Positions 10,382 to 19,427 of a stretch of DNA of 64,000 nt are shown piece after piece; position 1 is the stretch's first letter; every line of letters begins with the position of its first letter. The notes under the pieces were generated by a model, which worked only from the letters and a program-made list of their open reading frames with translations, had not been told where the DNA came from and made no database searches. This stretch comes from Pseudomonadota bacterium (GTDB lineage: Bacteria > Desulfobacterota > Binatia > Binatales > Binataceae), in contig JAJPIF010000014.1 in the NCBI GenBank assembly GCA_021324885.1, positions 62,001 through 126,000 on the forward strand, in the 5' to 3' direction. Both the position numbers and the translations under genes were made by a program.

Positions 10382-10399
10382 AACTGGGCGGACGATGCC

Positions 10400-11716
10400 T
10401 CAATAGTTTACCAGAGCGATAAAGATGTCGGAGACATTTGTACCTGTGGGACCGGTCTGGAACAAATCGCCGCATTCTTTAAACAGCGCGTAGGAATTGT
10501 TGCGGGCCAGATATTCGGATGGACTGCGCCCCGCTGCACGGGCGCGCGCGACCGTCTGCGAGCTGGCGAAAGCGCCGGCCGCGTCAGTGGGTCCGTCAAT
10601 TCCGTCGGTTCCCGCACACAACGCGACGATGCGCGCGTGCGGCGCGAGGCGATCGAGCTCGATGGCCAGCGAAAGCGCCAATTCCTGAGCGCGTCCGCCC
10701 TTTCCGCTGCCGCGCACCGTAACCACGGGTTCCCCGCCCGCCAGCACGCATCGATTCTCACCGCTCAATGCGCTCAGATGGGCCGCCAGCGCACGGCCGA
10801 GGTCGGAGGCTTCGCCATAAAGTTCCCGCCATCGCTCGACCTTGTAACCTAGCGACGACGCCGCGACCGCCGCACCATCCAGGGCGGCGGCGTTGTCGCC
10901 AATAATAATGTTGGTCGCGCGCTCCAGAACCGGATCGCCCGGTTTGACGGTTTCTTCAAAGTCTCCGGCCGCACCCGCTTCCAGATGTTCCCGCACTCGT
11001 TCCGGCGTGCGGCCCCACAGCGAATGGCGAATCAGAACGCCGCGCGCCTCTTCGTAGGTGGTCCGGTCGGGGGCGGTCGGACCGGAGCCGATCGTGGCCA
11101 GGTCGTTGCCGCGTACGTCGGACAGAATCAGGCTGAGGACTTGCGCCCCGTGGCAATGGCGCAGCAGGCACCCGCCCTTGATCGCCGACAGATGCTTGCG
11201 CACGGTGTTAACCTCGATGACTGACGCGCGCGCCCGCAAAAGCGAGTTGGTCACCGCGATTTTGTCTTCCAGCGTCACCGGTTCGGCCGGTGCCGCGAGC
11301 ATAGCGGAGGCGCCGCCGCTGAGCAGGACCAGCAGCAGGTCCTCGGGCGTCAACCCGTCAACCATCGCCAGCGCCGCGAGCGCCGCGCTGACCGAGTTAT
11401 GGTCGGGGATCGGATGGCCCGCGCGGAAAATCCGGGTGGCGGCAATTTCGCGCGTCTCGCCCGCCGGTACGACAGCGACGGACGCGGCGATGCGTCCTGC
11501 CAGTTGCTGATTGGCCGGATACAGCATCCGCGACGCCGCCTTGCCGACCGCCAGGACAAACACGCGTTTGGCCCCGGCAATCAGATCGGGCACGGTTTGC
11601 GCCCCGTTCAGTTCACCGCGCAATGCGGCTGCGGTGAGGCGGTCGGGCGCGACCGCGTCAAGCGCGGCCTGAAAAATACGCACCAGATGCTCGCGGGCCT
11701 GATTCTCGAACTGCAT
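10400..11716 (-). CDS. Glycerate 2-kinase (type-2 glycerate kinase, GckA/TtuD family)
   Basis: VLAVGKAASRM, LVLLSGGASAMLAAPAE, AGGEPVVTVRGSGKGGRAQELALSLA, GTDGIDGPTDAAGAF. Confidence 0.9.
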   Translation of the reverse strand: MQFENQAREHLVRIFQAALDAVAPDRLTAAALRGELNGAQTVPDLIAGAKRVFVLAVGKAASRMLYPANQQLAGRIAASVAVVPAGETREIAATRIFRAGHPIPDHNSVSAALAALAMVDGLTPEDLLLVLLSGGASAMLAAPAEPVTLEDKIAVTNSLLRARASVIEVNTVRKHLSAIKGGCLLRHCHGAQVLSLILSDVRGNDLATIGSGPTAPDRTTYEEARGVLIRHSLWGRTPERVREHLEAGAAGDFEETVKPGDPVLERATNIIIGDNAAALDGAAVAASSLGYKVERWRELYGEASDLGRALAAHLSALSGENRCVLAGGEPVVTVRGSGKGGRAQELALSLAIELDRLAPHARIVALCAGTDGIDGPTDAAGAFASSQTVARARAAGRSPSEYLARNNSYALFKECGDLFQTGPTGTNVSDIFIALVNY

Positions 11717-11898
11717 TGTGCTGGTTTAGTTTATCAGCCCCGTCAGCCTTCCAAAACGGCCCGCTCAGGGACCGCGGCCAGGCCTCGCGGCACTTTCTTC
11801 CCGCGCCGATGGCTGTTACTAACACAGGACGCGCGCGGAGTTGCTGCAGCGGGTCGGCTTTTGGGACTCGCCCGGGTAATTCCACGCCATGGACGTGT

Positions 11899-13572
11899 AT
11901 GAAACGGATTATGTGGAAGAGCCGCGTGAGCCTCCTGGCGGCGCTATGGCTGGTGCTTGCCGCAGCCGGGGCCGCCCCTGCGGTGATTGCCAAACACGCG
12001 ATGGTGGCGGCGGAACATCCGTTGGGTGCCGATGCCGGCGTGCGGATTCTCAAAGCCGGCGGCAACGCGGTGGACGCGGCGGTGGCGACCGGGCTGGCCG
12101 TGTGCGTGGCCAATCCTTCCTCGTGCGGGATCGGCGGGGGCGGCTTCATGCTGATCTACATGGCGCAGACCGGCAGGATTTACGCGCTCGATTTTCGTGA
12201 GACCGCCCCACACGCGGTCACCGAATCCACTTTCATGCGCAACGGCAAACCGGATGAGGCCCTCTTGCGCAAAGGGCCGCTTGCGGTCGCTGTTCCGGGT
12301 CAGGTCGCCGGGTTTGAAGCGGCGCTCAAGCGTTTTGGCACAATGAAGTTTTCGCAGGTCGCGCAGCCCGCGATCGAACTGGCTCGCGACGGCTTTCCCT
12401 GCGGCGAGCATCTGGCCAAAGAAATCGCGCGCACCGCCCCCCTTCTGACCCAGGACGAAGGCCTGAAGTCAGTTTTCCTCCATCCCGACGGTTCTCCCCG
12501 CAAGGAAGGCGAGACCATCACGCAACCCGAACTGGCCGCGACGCTGCAGGCGTTCGATGACCATCCGGTGGAGACCTTTTATCACGGTGAACTGGCCGCC
12601 CGGATTGCCGATTTCGTCAAAGGGCGGGGTGGAGTCCTGAGCGCGGAGGATCTCGCTTCATACAAATCAATCTGGCGCGCCCCGCTCCATCGCGGCTACC
12701 GCGGCTACCAGGTTTACTCGATGCCGCCGCCGTCTTCGGGCGGCGGGATGCTGCTGGAGGCCCTGGAGATCCTGGAGCCGGGCGGCACCCCCGGACTGGG
12801 GCTGAATTCCCCGCCTTACCTGGCGCGGCTGATCGAGACGATGCGCCAGATCTTTATCGACCGTGCGATTTTCTACGGCGATCCGGAATTCGTTCGCGTG
12901 CCGATCGATTTTTTGCTCTCGCCCCAGCGCATCGACGGCATCCGCCGCAAGGCTTTCCAGATTCATCCTCCCGCCGCGGTGCCGGAAGCTCCGCGCGATC
13001 ACGGGACATCCCATCTTTGCGTGATTGACCGTCAAGGCAACATCGTTTCGCTTACGACCACGATTAACACCGCCTTTGGCGCCAAGCTGACGGTCCCGCA
13101 CACCGGTATCGTTCTCAACAATGAGATGGACGACTTCGCGCTGGCGCCGGGTATCGCCAACGTCTATGGACTGCGGGGCTCGGGTCCCAACTCGATCGCT
13201 CCGGGCAAGCGACCGCTGTCCAGCATGACTCCCACTATCGTGCTGAAAAGCGGCTCGCCGGTTTTGACGGCGGGAGGATCCGGTGGACCGACGATTGTCA
13301 CCGCCACCTTGCAGGTGCTGCTCAACGTGCTCGATTTCCACCTTGACGCCGAACGCGCGATTCGCTCCCCGCGCATCCACGACCAGTACTATCCCGCCGC
13401 GGTTTTCGTGGAGGATGCGATGCCGGTGTCGGTGCGCGACGCCCTGGCCGAAATGGGATTTCAGATCAAGGCGGTGCCGATGCTCGGTGATGAAGAGGCG
13501 ATCCAGATAACTGCCGACGGTTACGTCGGCGCGGCCGATCCGCGCAAGGGGGGCGCGGCTGTCGGTTATTAG
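11899..13572 (+). CDS. ggt: Gamma-glutamyltransferase (signal peptide)
   Basis: Start ATG 11899 gives a signal peptide; nucleophile region DHGTSHLCVIDRQGNIVSLTTTINTAFGAKLTVPHTGIVLNNEMDDF. Confidence 0.92.
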   Translation: MKRIMWKSRVSLLAALWLVLAAAGAAPAVIAKHAMVAAEHPLGADAGVRILKAGGNAVDAAVATGLAVCVANPSSCGIGGGGFMLIYMAQTGRIYALDFRETAPHAVTESTFMRNGKPDEALLRKGPLAVAVPGQVAGFEAALKRFGTMKFSQVAQPAIELARDGFPCGEHLAKEIARTAPLLTQDEGLKSVFLHPDGSPRKEGETITQPELAATLQAFDDHPVETFYHGELAARIADFVKGRGGVLSAEDLASYKSIWRAPLHRGYRGYQVYSMPPPSSGGGMLLEALEILEPGGTPGLGLNSPPYLARLIETMRQIFIDRAIFYGDPEFVRVPIDFLLSPQRIDGIRRKAFQIHPPAAVPEAPRDHGTSHLCVIDRQGNIVSLTTTINTAFGAKLTVPHTGIVLNNEMDDFALAPGIANVYGLRGSGPNSIAPGKRPLSSMTPTIVLKSGSPVLTAGGSGGPTIVTATLQVLLNVLDFHLDAERAIRSPRIHDQYYPAAVFVEDAMPVSVRDALAEMGFQIKAVPMLGDEEAIQITADGYVGAADPRKGGAAVGY

Positions 13573-13624
13573 TGTGCGGCCGTCTCACCTCGCGCCCGCA
13601 CATCCGGTAGACTCCAACGATTGT

Positions 13625-15310
13625 ATGACGGCTGGTAGCTCTCAAGCCGCGGCCCCGGTTTTATCTGGCCCCGATACTGGCGCGCCGGCGCCGATGAGCA
13701 GGCGCGAGGTGGCGCAAGCGGCCGCGCTTGGCCTGCTCGGCCTGGTGGTATTTTTCTTCCATCTGGGCAGCTACGGTCTGTTCGAGCCCGATGAGGCGCG
13801 CTATGCCGAGATCGCGCGCGAGATGATCGCGACCGGCAGTTTCATCGTTCCTCATCTCAACTATGTTCCCTATATCGAAAAACCGCCGTTGCTTTATTGG
13901 ACGACGTCGCTGGCCTTTTACCTGCTGGGCACCACCGAATTCGCGGCCCGGCTGGTTCCCGCGCTGAGCGCGATGGCCGGCGTGGTCGCTACATGGTGGT
14001 TTGCGCGCCGCACCTTTGGCTATCGCCGCGCGATGCTGGCCGCCGCGATTCTTATCACCAGTCCGTTGTACGCGGCGATGGCGCAGGTGCTTACCACCGA
14101 CATGCTGCTCACCGCGTGCCTGGCCGTCACCTTTTTCAGCCTGTTCCTGCAATGGCGCGAAGGCGGGCGCTGGTGGATGGTTTCATACCTTGCGATGGCG
14201 CTGGCGGTCCTGACCAAAGGTCCGGAGGGAGTAGTGCTCCCCACTGTGGCGGCGATCCTGTTCTTACAACGCCGCCACGAGTTAAAAGGTGCGCTCGCCC
14301 GCTTTCATGCCTGGGGCGGGCTGCTGATCGTGCTGGCCGTGAGCTTGCCGTGGTTTGTAATCGTGGCGGCGCGCCTGCCGGGTTTTCTTTATTTTTATGT
14401 CGTCGGTGAGCATTTCAAGCGCGCTTTCGAAGCCAGCTACAGTCACGACCAGCCTTTCTATTTCTATCTGCCCGTGATTATTGCCGGGATGCTGCCGTGG
14501 TCGATTTGTATGCCGCTGCTCACGCGGGGAACGCGCGGGTCTGCGCGTTCGTGGTGTGGATGTTCGGCGGTGGTCGTGCTGGTGTTGTTTTCGATCGCCA
14601 ACGCCAAGCTGATCCCGTATGTCCTGCCCGCGCTGCCGCTGCTGGCTGTGCTGCTGGCCGACTCGATCTTGTGCGCCGTCGAAAATGGCGGCGCGGCGCT
14701 GGTCAAGTGGCTCGGACCGGCATTGTGTATCGGCGGGATCGGCGCGATCGTGTTCGCCGCCCTCGCACCGATGATTCACAATCGCGATATTGCCTTGCTG
14801 CCGCGCGTCATCGCAGTATCGGGCGCGATAATTCTGATTGGCGGATTATGGTCATCCTGGGAGCTGTGGCGCGAGCGTTTCGAGCGGGGACTGGCAATAA
14901 TCGCGCTTGCTGCGGCGTCGGTGCTGATTGCTGCAACTTATGGCCGTATCGATGTCCAGGCGCTCCATTCCTGGGCGCCGCTGGCGCGAGCGATCCAATC
15001 CCGCGCGCCTTCGGCGACCCTGATCGACTACCATCGCTATCCCCAGGCGATTGCGTTTTACACTCGCCGCCGCGTGCTGGTGGCCGGTCCCTTTCTCAGC
15101 GAACTGAGTTTCGGTGCGGCCCATAGCGCCGATCGCGAACGCTATTTTCCCGCCACCGACTCCGACCTGATCGCCCGCTGGCACAAGGAGCAGTCCGCAG
15201 TGTTGATTATCGACCAGAGCGATTACCGGCGGCTTGCGCCCCAGTTGGGGCCGGCGCGGATTATCGCCAGCCAGGGACATAAACTGGCCGTGGCCAGGGA
15301 GCCGGGCTGA
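13625..15310 (+). CDS. ArnT/PMT-like (GT83 family) membrane glycosyltransferase
   Basis: LFEPDEARYAEIAREMIATGSFIVPHLNYVPYIEKPPLLYW: ArnT-type N-terminal catalytic loop; many TMs. Confidence 0.85.
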   Translation: MTAGSSQAAAPVLSGPDTGAPAPMSRREVAQAAALGLLGLVVFFFHLGSYGLFEPDEARYAEIAREMIATGSFIVPHLNYVPYIEKPPLLYWTTSLAFYLLGTTEFAARLVPALSAMAGVVATWWFARRTFGYRRAMLAAAILITSPLYAAMAQVLTTDMLLTACLAVTFFSLFLQWREGGRWWMVSYLAMALAVLTKGPEGVVLPTVAAILFLQRRHELKGALARFHAWGGLLIVLAVSLPWFVIVAARLPGFLYFYVVGEHFKRAFEASYSHDQPFYFYLPVIIAGMLPWSICMPLLTRGTRGSARSWCGCSAVVVLVLFSIANAKLIPYVLPALPLLAVLLADSILCAVENGGAALVKWLGPALCIGGIGAIVFAALAPMIHNRDIALLPRVIAVSGAIILIGGLWSSWELWRERFERGLAIIALAAASVLIAATYGRIDVQALHSWAPLARAIQSRAPSATLIDYHRYPQAIAFYTRRRVLVAGPFLSELSFGAAHSADRERYFPATDSDLIARWHKEQSAVLIIDQSDYRRLAPQLGPARIIASQGHKLAVAREPG

Positions 15311-15311
15311 G

Positions 15312-16334
15312 ATGTCCGGCGCGCCAGCCAAATTTGAACCGGTTGCGGCCTCCGAACCGGTGCGCGAGCGTCGCGCAATCGGCAGCTACGTACTCAAGGC
15401 GGTCCTGGGCGTCGCTATCCTGAGCTTCGTGCTGAGCCGCGTGAACCTGCATCAGCTGGTCCATCTGCTGACGCGCGAGCGCCCCGCCTATTTTCTGGCC
15501 GCCACGCTGATCTACGTGGCGGGCCAGATGGTGGCGGCATATCGATGGCGGATGCTGGCGCGCATGGTGGGTATTGTCGGCAGGTACCTGGAGTTTCTGC
15601 TCTATTTCTTTATCGGCGCGTTTACCAATCTGTTCGTTCCCGGATTGATCGGCGGCGATGCGGCACGGGCGCTGTACCTGGGCCGACGCCATCGCCAGAT
15701 TGGCAAGGCGGTCGCCTCGGTGGTCGCCGACCGTGCTTTTGGCCTGCTGGCGCTGATCTGGCTGACCGCGGTGTGCGTGGCGATACTTGGACGCGGGGTT
15801 TTCCCATCCTCCATCACCACCCCGATCGTCCTGATCGGCTTGGGTACGGCCGCCGGCTATCTTCTGATGCCCCTCGTATCCGGATTGGAGAAATACCTGC
15901 CCCGCCGTATCGCGGCGACGGTCGCGATGCTCTCGCCTTACCTCAATGGACGAATCGCGCTGCTGCCCGTGATCGGTCTTTCTCTCCTCCTTCATCTGAT
16001 CCAGGTGGCCGCGCAATACGTCCTCGGGCTGGGTCTGGGCCTGAGTTTTCCGGTGTGGATGTTTCTACTGTGCGTACCCACGACCAACACCCTTGCGTCG
16101 GTGCCGATCACGTTTAACGGCCTCGGAGTGCGTGAGGGGATGTACGTGGTGCTGTTTGGGATGGCCGGAGTGGGCAAAGCCGACGCCGCTGCGATGGGCC
16201 TGCTCTGGTTTGGGATTACCACCTTCGCAGGTCTGTGCGCCTCGGCCGCCTTCATCGCGGCGCCGACCCCAATCGAACGTCAGGCGCCGCTTGATAAGCG
16301 CGCTTCGGAAAGCTCGGGTAACCGCCCAAAATAG
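15312..16334 (+). CDS. Lysylphosphatidylglycerol synthase TM region/UPF0104 family membrane protein; HpnL candidate by context
   Basis: Start ATG 15312, 1 bp after previous stop; NLFVPGLIGGDAARALYLGRR is typical of the UPF0104/AglD/HpnL fold; adjacent to hpnJ/hpnI. Confidence 0.75.
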   Translation: MSGAPAKFEPVAASEPVRERRAIGSYVLKAVLGVAILSFVLSRVNLHQLVHLLTRERPAYFLAATLIYVAGQMVAAYRWRMLARMVGIVGRYLEFLLYFFIGAFTNLFVPGLIGGDAARALYLGRRHRQIGKAVASVVADRAFGLLALIWLTAVCVAILGRGVFPSSITTPIVLIGLGTAAGYLLMPLVSGLEKYLPRRIAATVAMLSPYLNGRIALLPVIGLSLLLHLIQVAAQYVLGLGLGLSFPVWMFLLCVPTTNTLASVPITFNGLGVREGMYVVLFGMAGVGKADAAAMGLLWFGITTFAGLCASAAFIAAPTPIERQAPLDKRASESSGNRPK

Positions 16335-16384
16335 TCGATTTTGCCGGGAAAATGCCCTGTCGCTCGCTCTGATAGGGATTTAAC

Positions 16385-16413
16385 TTGCCTTAGTGTAAGC
16401 GCGTTTGTAACAT
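16385..16413 (+). promoter_or_regulatory. Putative sigma70-like promoter upstream of hpnJ
   Basis: TTGCCT (16385-16390), 17-bp spacer, TAACAT (16408-16413). Each box 4/6 to consensus; about 40 bp before the ATG. Confidence 0.3.
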
Positions 16414-16452
16414 TGGACTAACCAATCGGACAGGATGTTGTGAGGGGCCTGC

Positions 16453-17892
16453 ATGGATTACATGAAAACCTTGTTCCTTAATCCCCCGTCTTACGACGAT
16501 TTTGACGGCGGCGCGGGCTCTCGCTATCAGGCAACTCGCGAGGTGTGGTCCTTCTGGTATCCAACCTGGTTGGCTTATCCGGCCGGAATGATCCCTGGAG
16601 CGCGGCTGCTCGATGCTCCACCGCATGGCTACAACCTCGCCCGCACGGTCGAGGAAGCCAAAAACTACGATTTTATTGTGCTCCACACCTCGACGCCGTC
16701 GCTGCGGATGGACAGCCGGACGGCAGAGGCGATCAAGGCCGCCAATCCCAATGCGATCATTGCCTTTGTCGGCGGCCATCCGACGGCCGCCCCCGAGGAA
16801 ACGCTCAAAGTTTCAGAAGCGATCGATATCGCCGGGCGCAAAGAGTTCGACTATTCGATGGTCGAAGTGGCGCAAGGGATGGATTGGAGCCGGATCGGCG
16901 GTATCAGCTACCGCAAAAACGGCGTGATATCGCATAATCCCGACCGCCCCCTGATGACGGGCGAGGAACTCGATCGGCTGCCCTTTGTCACCGAAGTTTA
17001 CCATCGCAACCTCGATTACCTGAAATACAACAGTCCGTACTGCCAGTATCCCTACGTCTCGATTTATACGGGGCGCGGATGCCCGGCCAAGTGCACCTTT
17101 TGCCTGTGGCCGCAGGTGACGCAGGGCCATAGCTATCGCACCCGCAGCCCCGAGAACGTTTACGAGGAAGTGGCGGCGATGAAGGCCAAATTTCCCAAAA
17201 TGAAGGAGGTCTTCTTCGACGACGATACCTTTACCGCCGATCCTCCGCGCGCCCGCAAAATCGCGCAGTTACTCAAGCCGCTGGGAATTACCTGGTCAAC
17301 CAACTCCCGCGCCAACGTCGATTTCGAAACGCTCAAGATCCTCAAGGAAGGCGGACTGCGGCTGTTCGTGGTCGGCTACGAAAGCGGCAACGCGCAGATT
17401 CTCAAGAACATCAAAAAAGGCGTCGGGCTGGAGCGGGCGCGCCGCTTCACCAAAGACTGCCACCAGCTCGGCATCCTGATCCACGGCACCTTCATCCTCG
17501 GGCTGCCCGGCGAAACCAAAGAGACTATCGAGGAATCGATCCGCTTCGCCCGCGAGATGGACTGCGAAACCATCCAGGTGTCGCTGGCCTCGCCGTATCC
17601 GGGCACCGAACTGTTCCGCCAGGTCAGCGAAGCCGGCTATCTGGCGGTCGATCCTCTGCTGGACGAATCGGGTTACCAGCGTTGCACGGTCAACTACCCG
17701 GGATTAAGCGCGGATGAGATTTACGGCGCGGTCGAGCGCTTCTATCGCAGCTTTTATTTCCGTCCCCGCTATATTTTCAAATCGCTGCGCAAGATGGCGA
17801 CCTCGACCGAGGAGTGCAAGCGCCTGGTGAAGGAGGGAGTCCAGTTCATCTCCACCATGCGCCAGCGGCGGGCGCAGTCGGCTTCAGCGTAA
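16453..17892 (+). CDS. hpnJ: Hopanoid biosynthesis-associated B12-binding radical SAM protein HpnJ
   Basis: KTLFLNPPSYDDFDGGAGSRYQATREVWSFWYPTWLAYPAGMIPGARLLDAPPHG and radical SAM motif GRGCPAKCTFCLWPQ. Confidence 0.9.
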   Translation: MDYMKTLFLNPPSYDDFDGGAGSRYQATREVWSFWYPTWLAYPAGMIPGARLLDAPPHGYNLARTVEEAKNYDFIVLHTSTPSLRMDSRTAEAIKAANPNAIIAFVGGHPTAAPEETLKVSEAIDIAGRKEFDYSMVEVAQGMDWSRIGGISYRKNGVISHNPDRPLMTGEELDRLPFVTEVYHRNLDYLKYNSPYCQYPYVSIYTGRGCPAKCTFCLWPQVTQGHSYRTRSPENVYEEVAAMKAKFPKMKEVFFDDDTFTADPPRARKIAQLLKPLGITWSTNSRANVDFETLKILKEGGLRLFVVGYESGNAQILKNIKKGVGLERARRFTKDCHQLGILIHGTFILGLPGETKETIEESIRFAREMDCETIQVSLASPYPGTELFRQVSEAGYLAVDPLLDESGYQRCTVNYPGLSADEIYGAVERFYRSFYFRPRYIFKSLRKMATSTEECKRLVKEGVQFISTMRQRRAQSASA

Positions 17893-18138
17893 GGCGATGG
17901 TTCAGGGGCAAACGCAACTTGAACTGCGGTTGGATTTGAATGCATCGCGACGGCGGCCCTGTGTTGGTCCGGAATTTCACCTGGATGCGAAACCTGGTCT
18001 CCGTCCGCAATCGCTGATGACAGGGGCAGGGCCGGAGAACCATTTTGTGGTTCGTGAACTGGCTCAAGGGGAACTCTTGAACCGATTGGCTGGCTTTAAC
18101 CGTATATTTTCCGGTGCTTCGGCGCGCGGGTGCTCCCA

Positions 18139-19392
18139 ATGAATTGGCTGCGTGACCTGGCGCTTGCCGGGATTTTTATCTCCGCCGGTTATTACGCCGC
18201 CACCGTTGCCGCGGCCTATCGATTCAGAAAACGGGCGTCGGCGCCGCCGCGCCCGCTGCCGAAAATCGCGCCGCGCGCCGTCCTGCTGAAACCGCTTCAC
18301 GGCGTCAACGACAGCCTGGCCGATAACCTGCTGAGCTTCATGGAGGTCGATTATCCGCGCAAGGAATACGTGTTCGGCGTCTCCAGTTACGAGGATCCGG
18401 CTGTTCACGTCCCGTTGGCGATCAAGCCGCGCTATCAGACCTCGCAGATCACGCTGACCGTGGGCGGCGATCCATCGGCGGCCAACCGCAAAATCGGCAA
18501 GCTGATCCGGATGGTGCCGCGCGCCACAAGGCCCGATGTTTTCGTCCTCAGCGACGCTGACATCGCCGTCGAAACCGATTATCTGCGCCGCGTGATCGGC
18601 GACCTGTACGCGGACGACAAACTGGGGCTGGTCACCTGCGCGTACCGCGCGCGGCCCTCCCGCCCCGACCTCGGCGGGCGCCTGGAGGCGCTTTATATCA
18701 ACACCGACTTCATGCCGATGGCGATACTGGCGGACACCTTCGAGCCGCTCCATTACGCTTTCGGCGCGACCATCGCCATCAAACGCGAGGTGCTGGAGGA
18801 AATCGGCGGCTTCGAAGCGATCAAGGATCTGCTCGCCGACGATTTCCATCTGGGAAACCGCGCCGTCCAGCACGGCTATAAAATCGGCCTTTCCAGCGCC
18901 CTGGTGACAATCGTCCCGGGCGAGCGCACCTTCTCCGATTTCTGGCACCATCAATTGCGATGGGCCCGGACCTATCGCACCGTGCGCCCGATAAGCCTCG
19001 GCACCATTCTCACCCACGGTCCCTTCTGGGCCGTGCTGCTGGTGCTCAGTGGCGGATTGAGCGCGGGCTCAATTGCGATTGCGGCGGCGGCGGTCGCGGC
19101 ACGGCTGGCGATGGGCGCGGCGATGATCAAGGGTCTGGCCAGGCTGCCCTTGTCGCTGTCGGATCTCGGCCTTCTGATCGTTAAGGACTTCTGCATCACG
19201 GGAATCTGGTTCGCGAGCCTGCTTGGCAACACCGTGCGATGGGGCCAGCGGCAGTACAGGATCACTGCGGACGGCCGCCTCGAAGAGATCCGCTCGCAGG
19301 CAATCCAACCGGCTCAGGAGGCTTCCCAGCGTCAAGCGCTGAGCGCGATGGCGTCCCCTGAAATCTCAGACGCTTCGCCCGGTACCCGCTGA
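18139..19392 (+). CDS. hpnI: Hopanoid biosynthesis-associated glycosyltransferase HpnI (ceramide-glucosyltransferase-like)
   Basis: GT2/GT21 fold: VLLKPLHGVNDSLADNLLSFMEVDYPRKEYVFGVSSYEDPAV; DVFVLSDADIAVETDYLRR; LGNRAVQHGYKIGLS; DFWHHQLRWARTYRTVRP. Confidence 0.88.
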   Translation: MNWLRDLALAGIFISAGYYAATVAAAYRFRKRASAPPRPLPKIAPRAVLLKPLHGVNDSLADNLLSFMEVDYPRKEYVFGVSSYEDPAVHVPLAIKPRYQTSQITLTVGGDPSAANRKIGKLIRMVPRATRPDVFVLSDADIAVETDYLRRVIGDLYADDKLGLVTCAYRARPSRPDLGGRLEALYINTDFMPMAILADTFEPLHYAFGATIAIKREVLEEIGGFEAIKDLLADDFHLGNRAVQHGYKIGLSSALVTIVPGERTFSDFWHHQLRWARTYRTVRPISLGTILTHGPFWAVLLVLSGGLSAGSIAIAAAAVAARLAMGAAMIKGLARLPLSLSDLGLLIVKDFCITGIWFASLLGNTVRWGQRQYRITADGRLEEIRSQAIQPAQEASQRQALSAMASPEISDASPGTR

Positions 19393-19427
19393 CTTCGGTT
19401 GACCGCAAAGTTCATCGCCCTCAAATT

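Noticed and set aside
9572-10852. 426-aa plus-strand ORF across IDH and glycerate kinase
   Set aside because: Antisense to two confident genes and bridges their intergenic gap; no motif.
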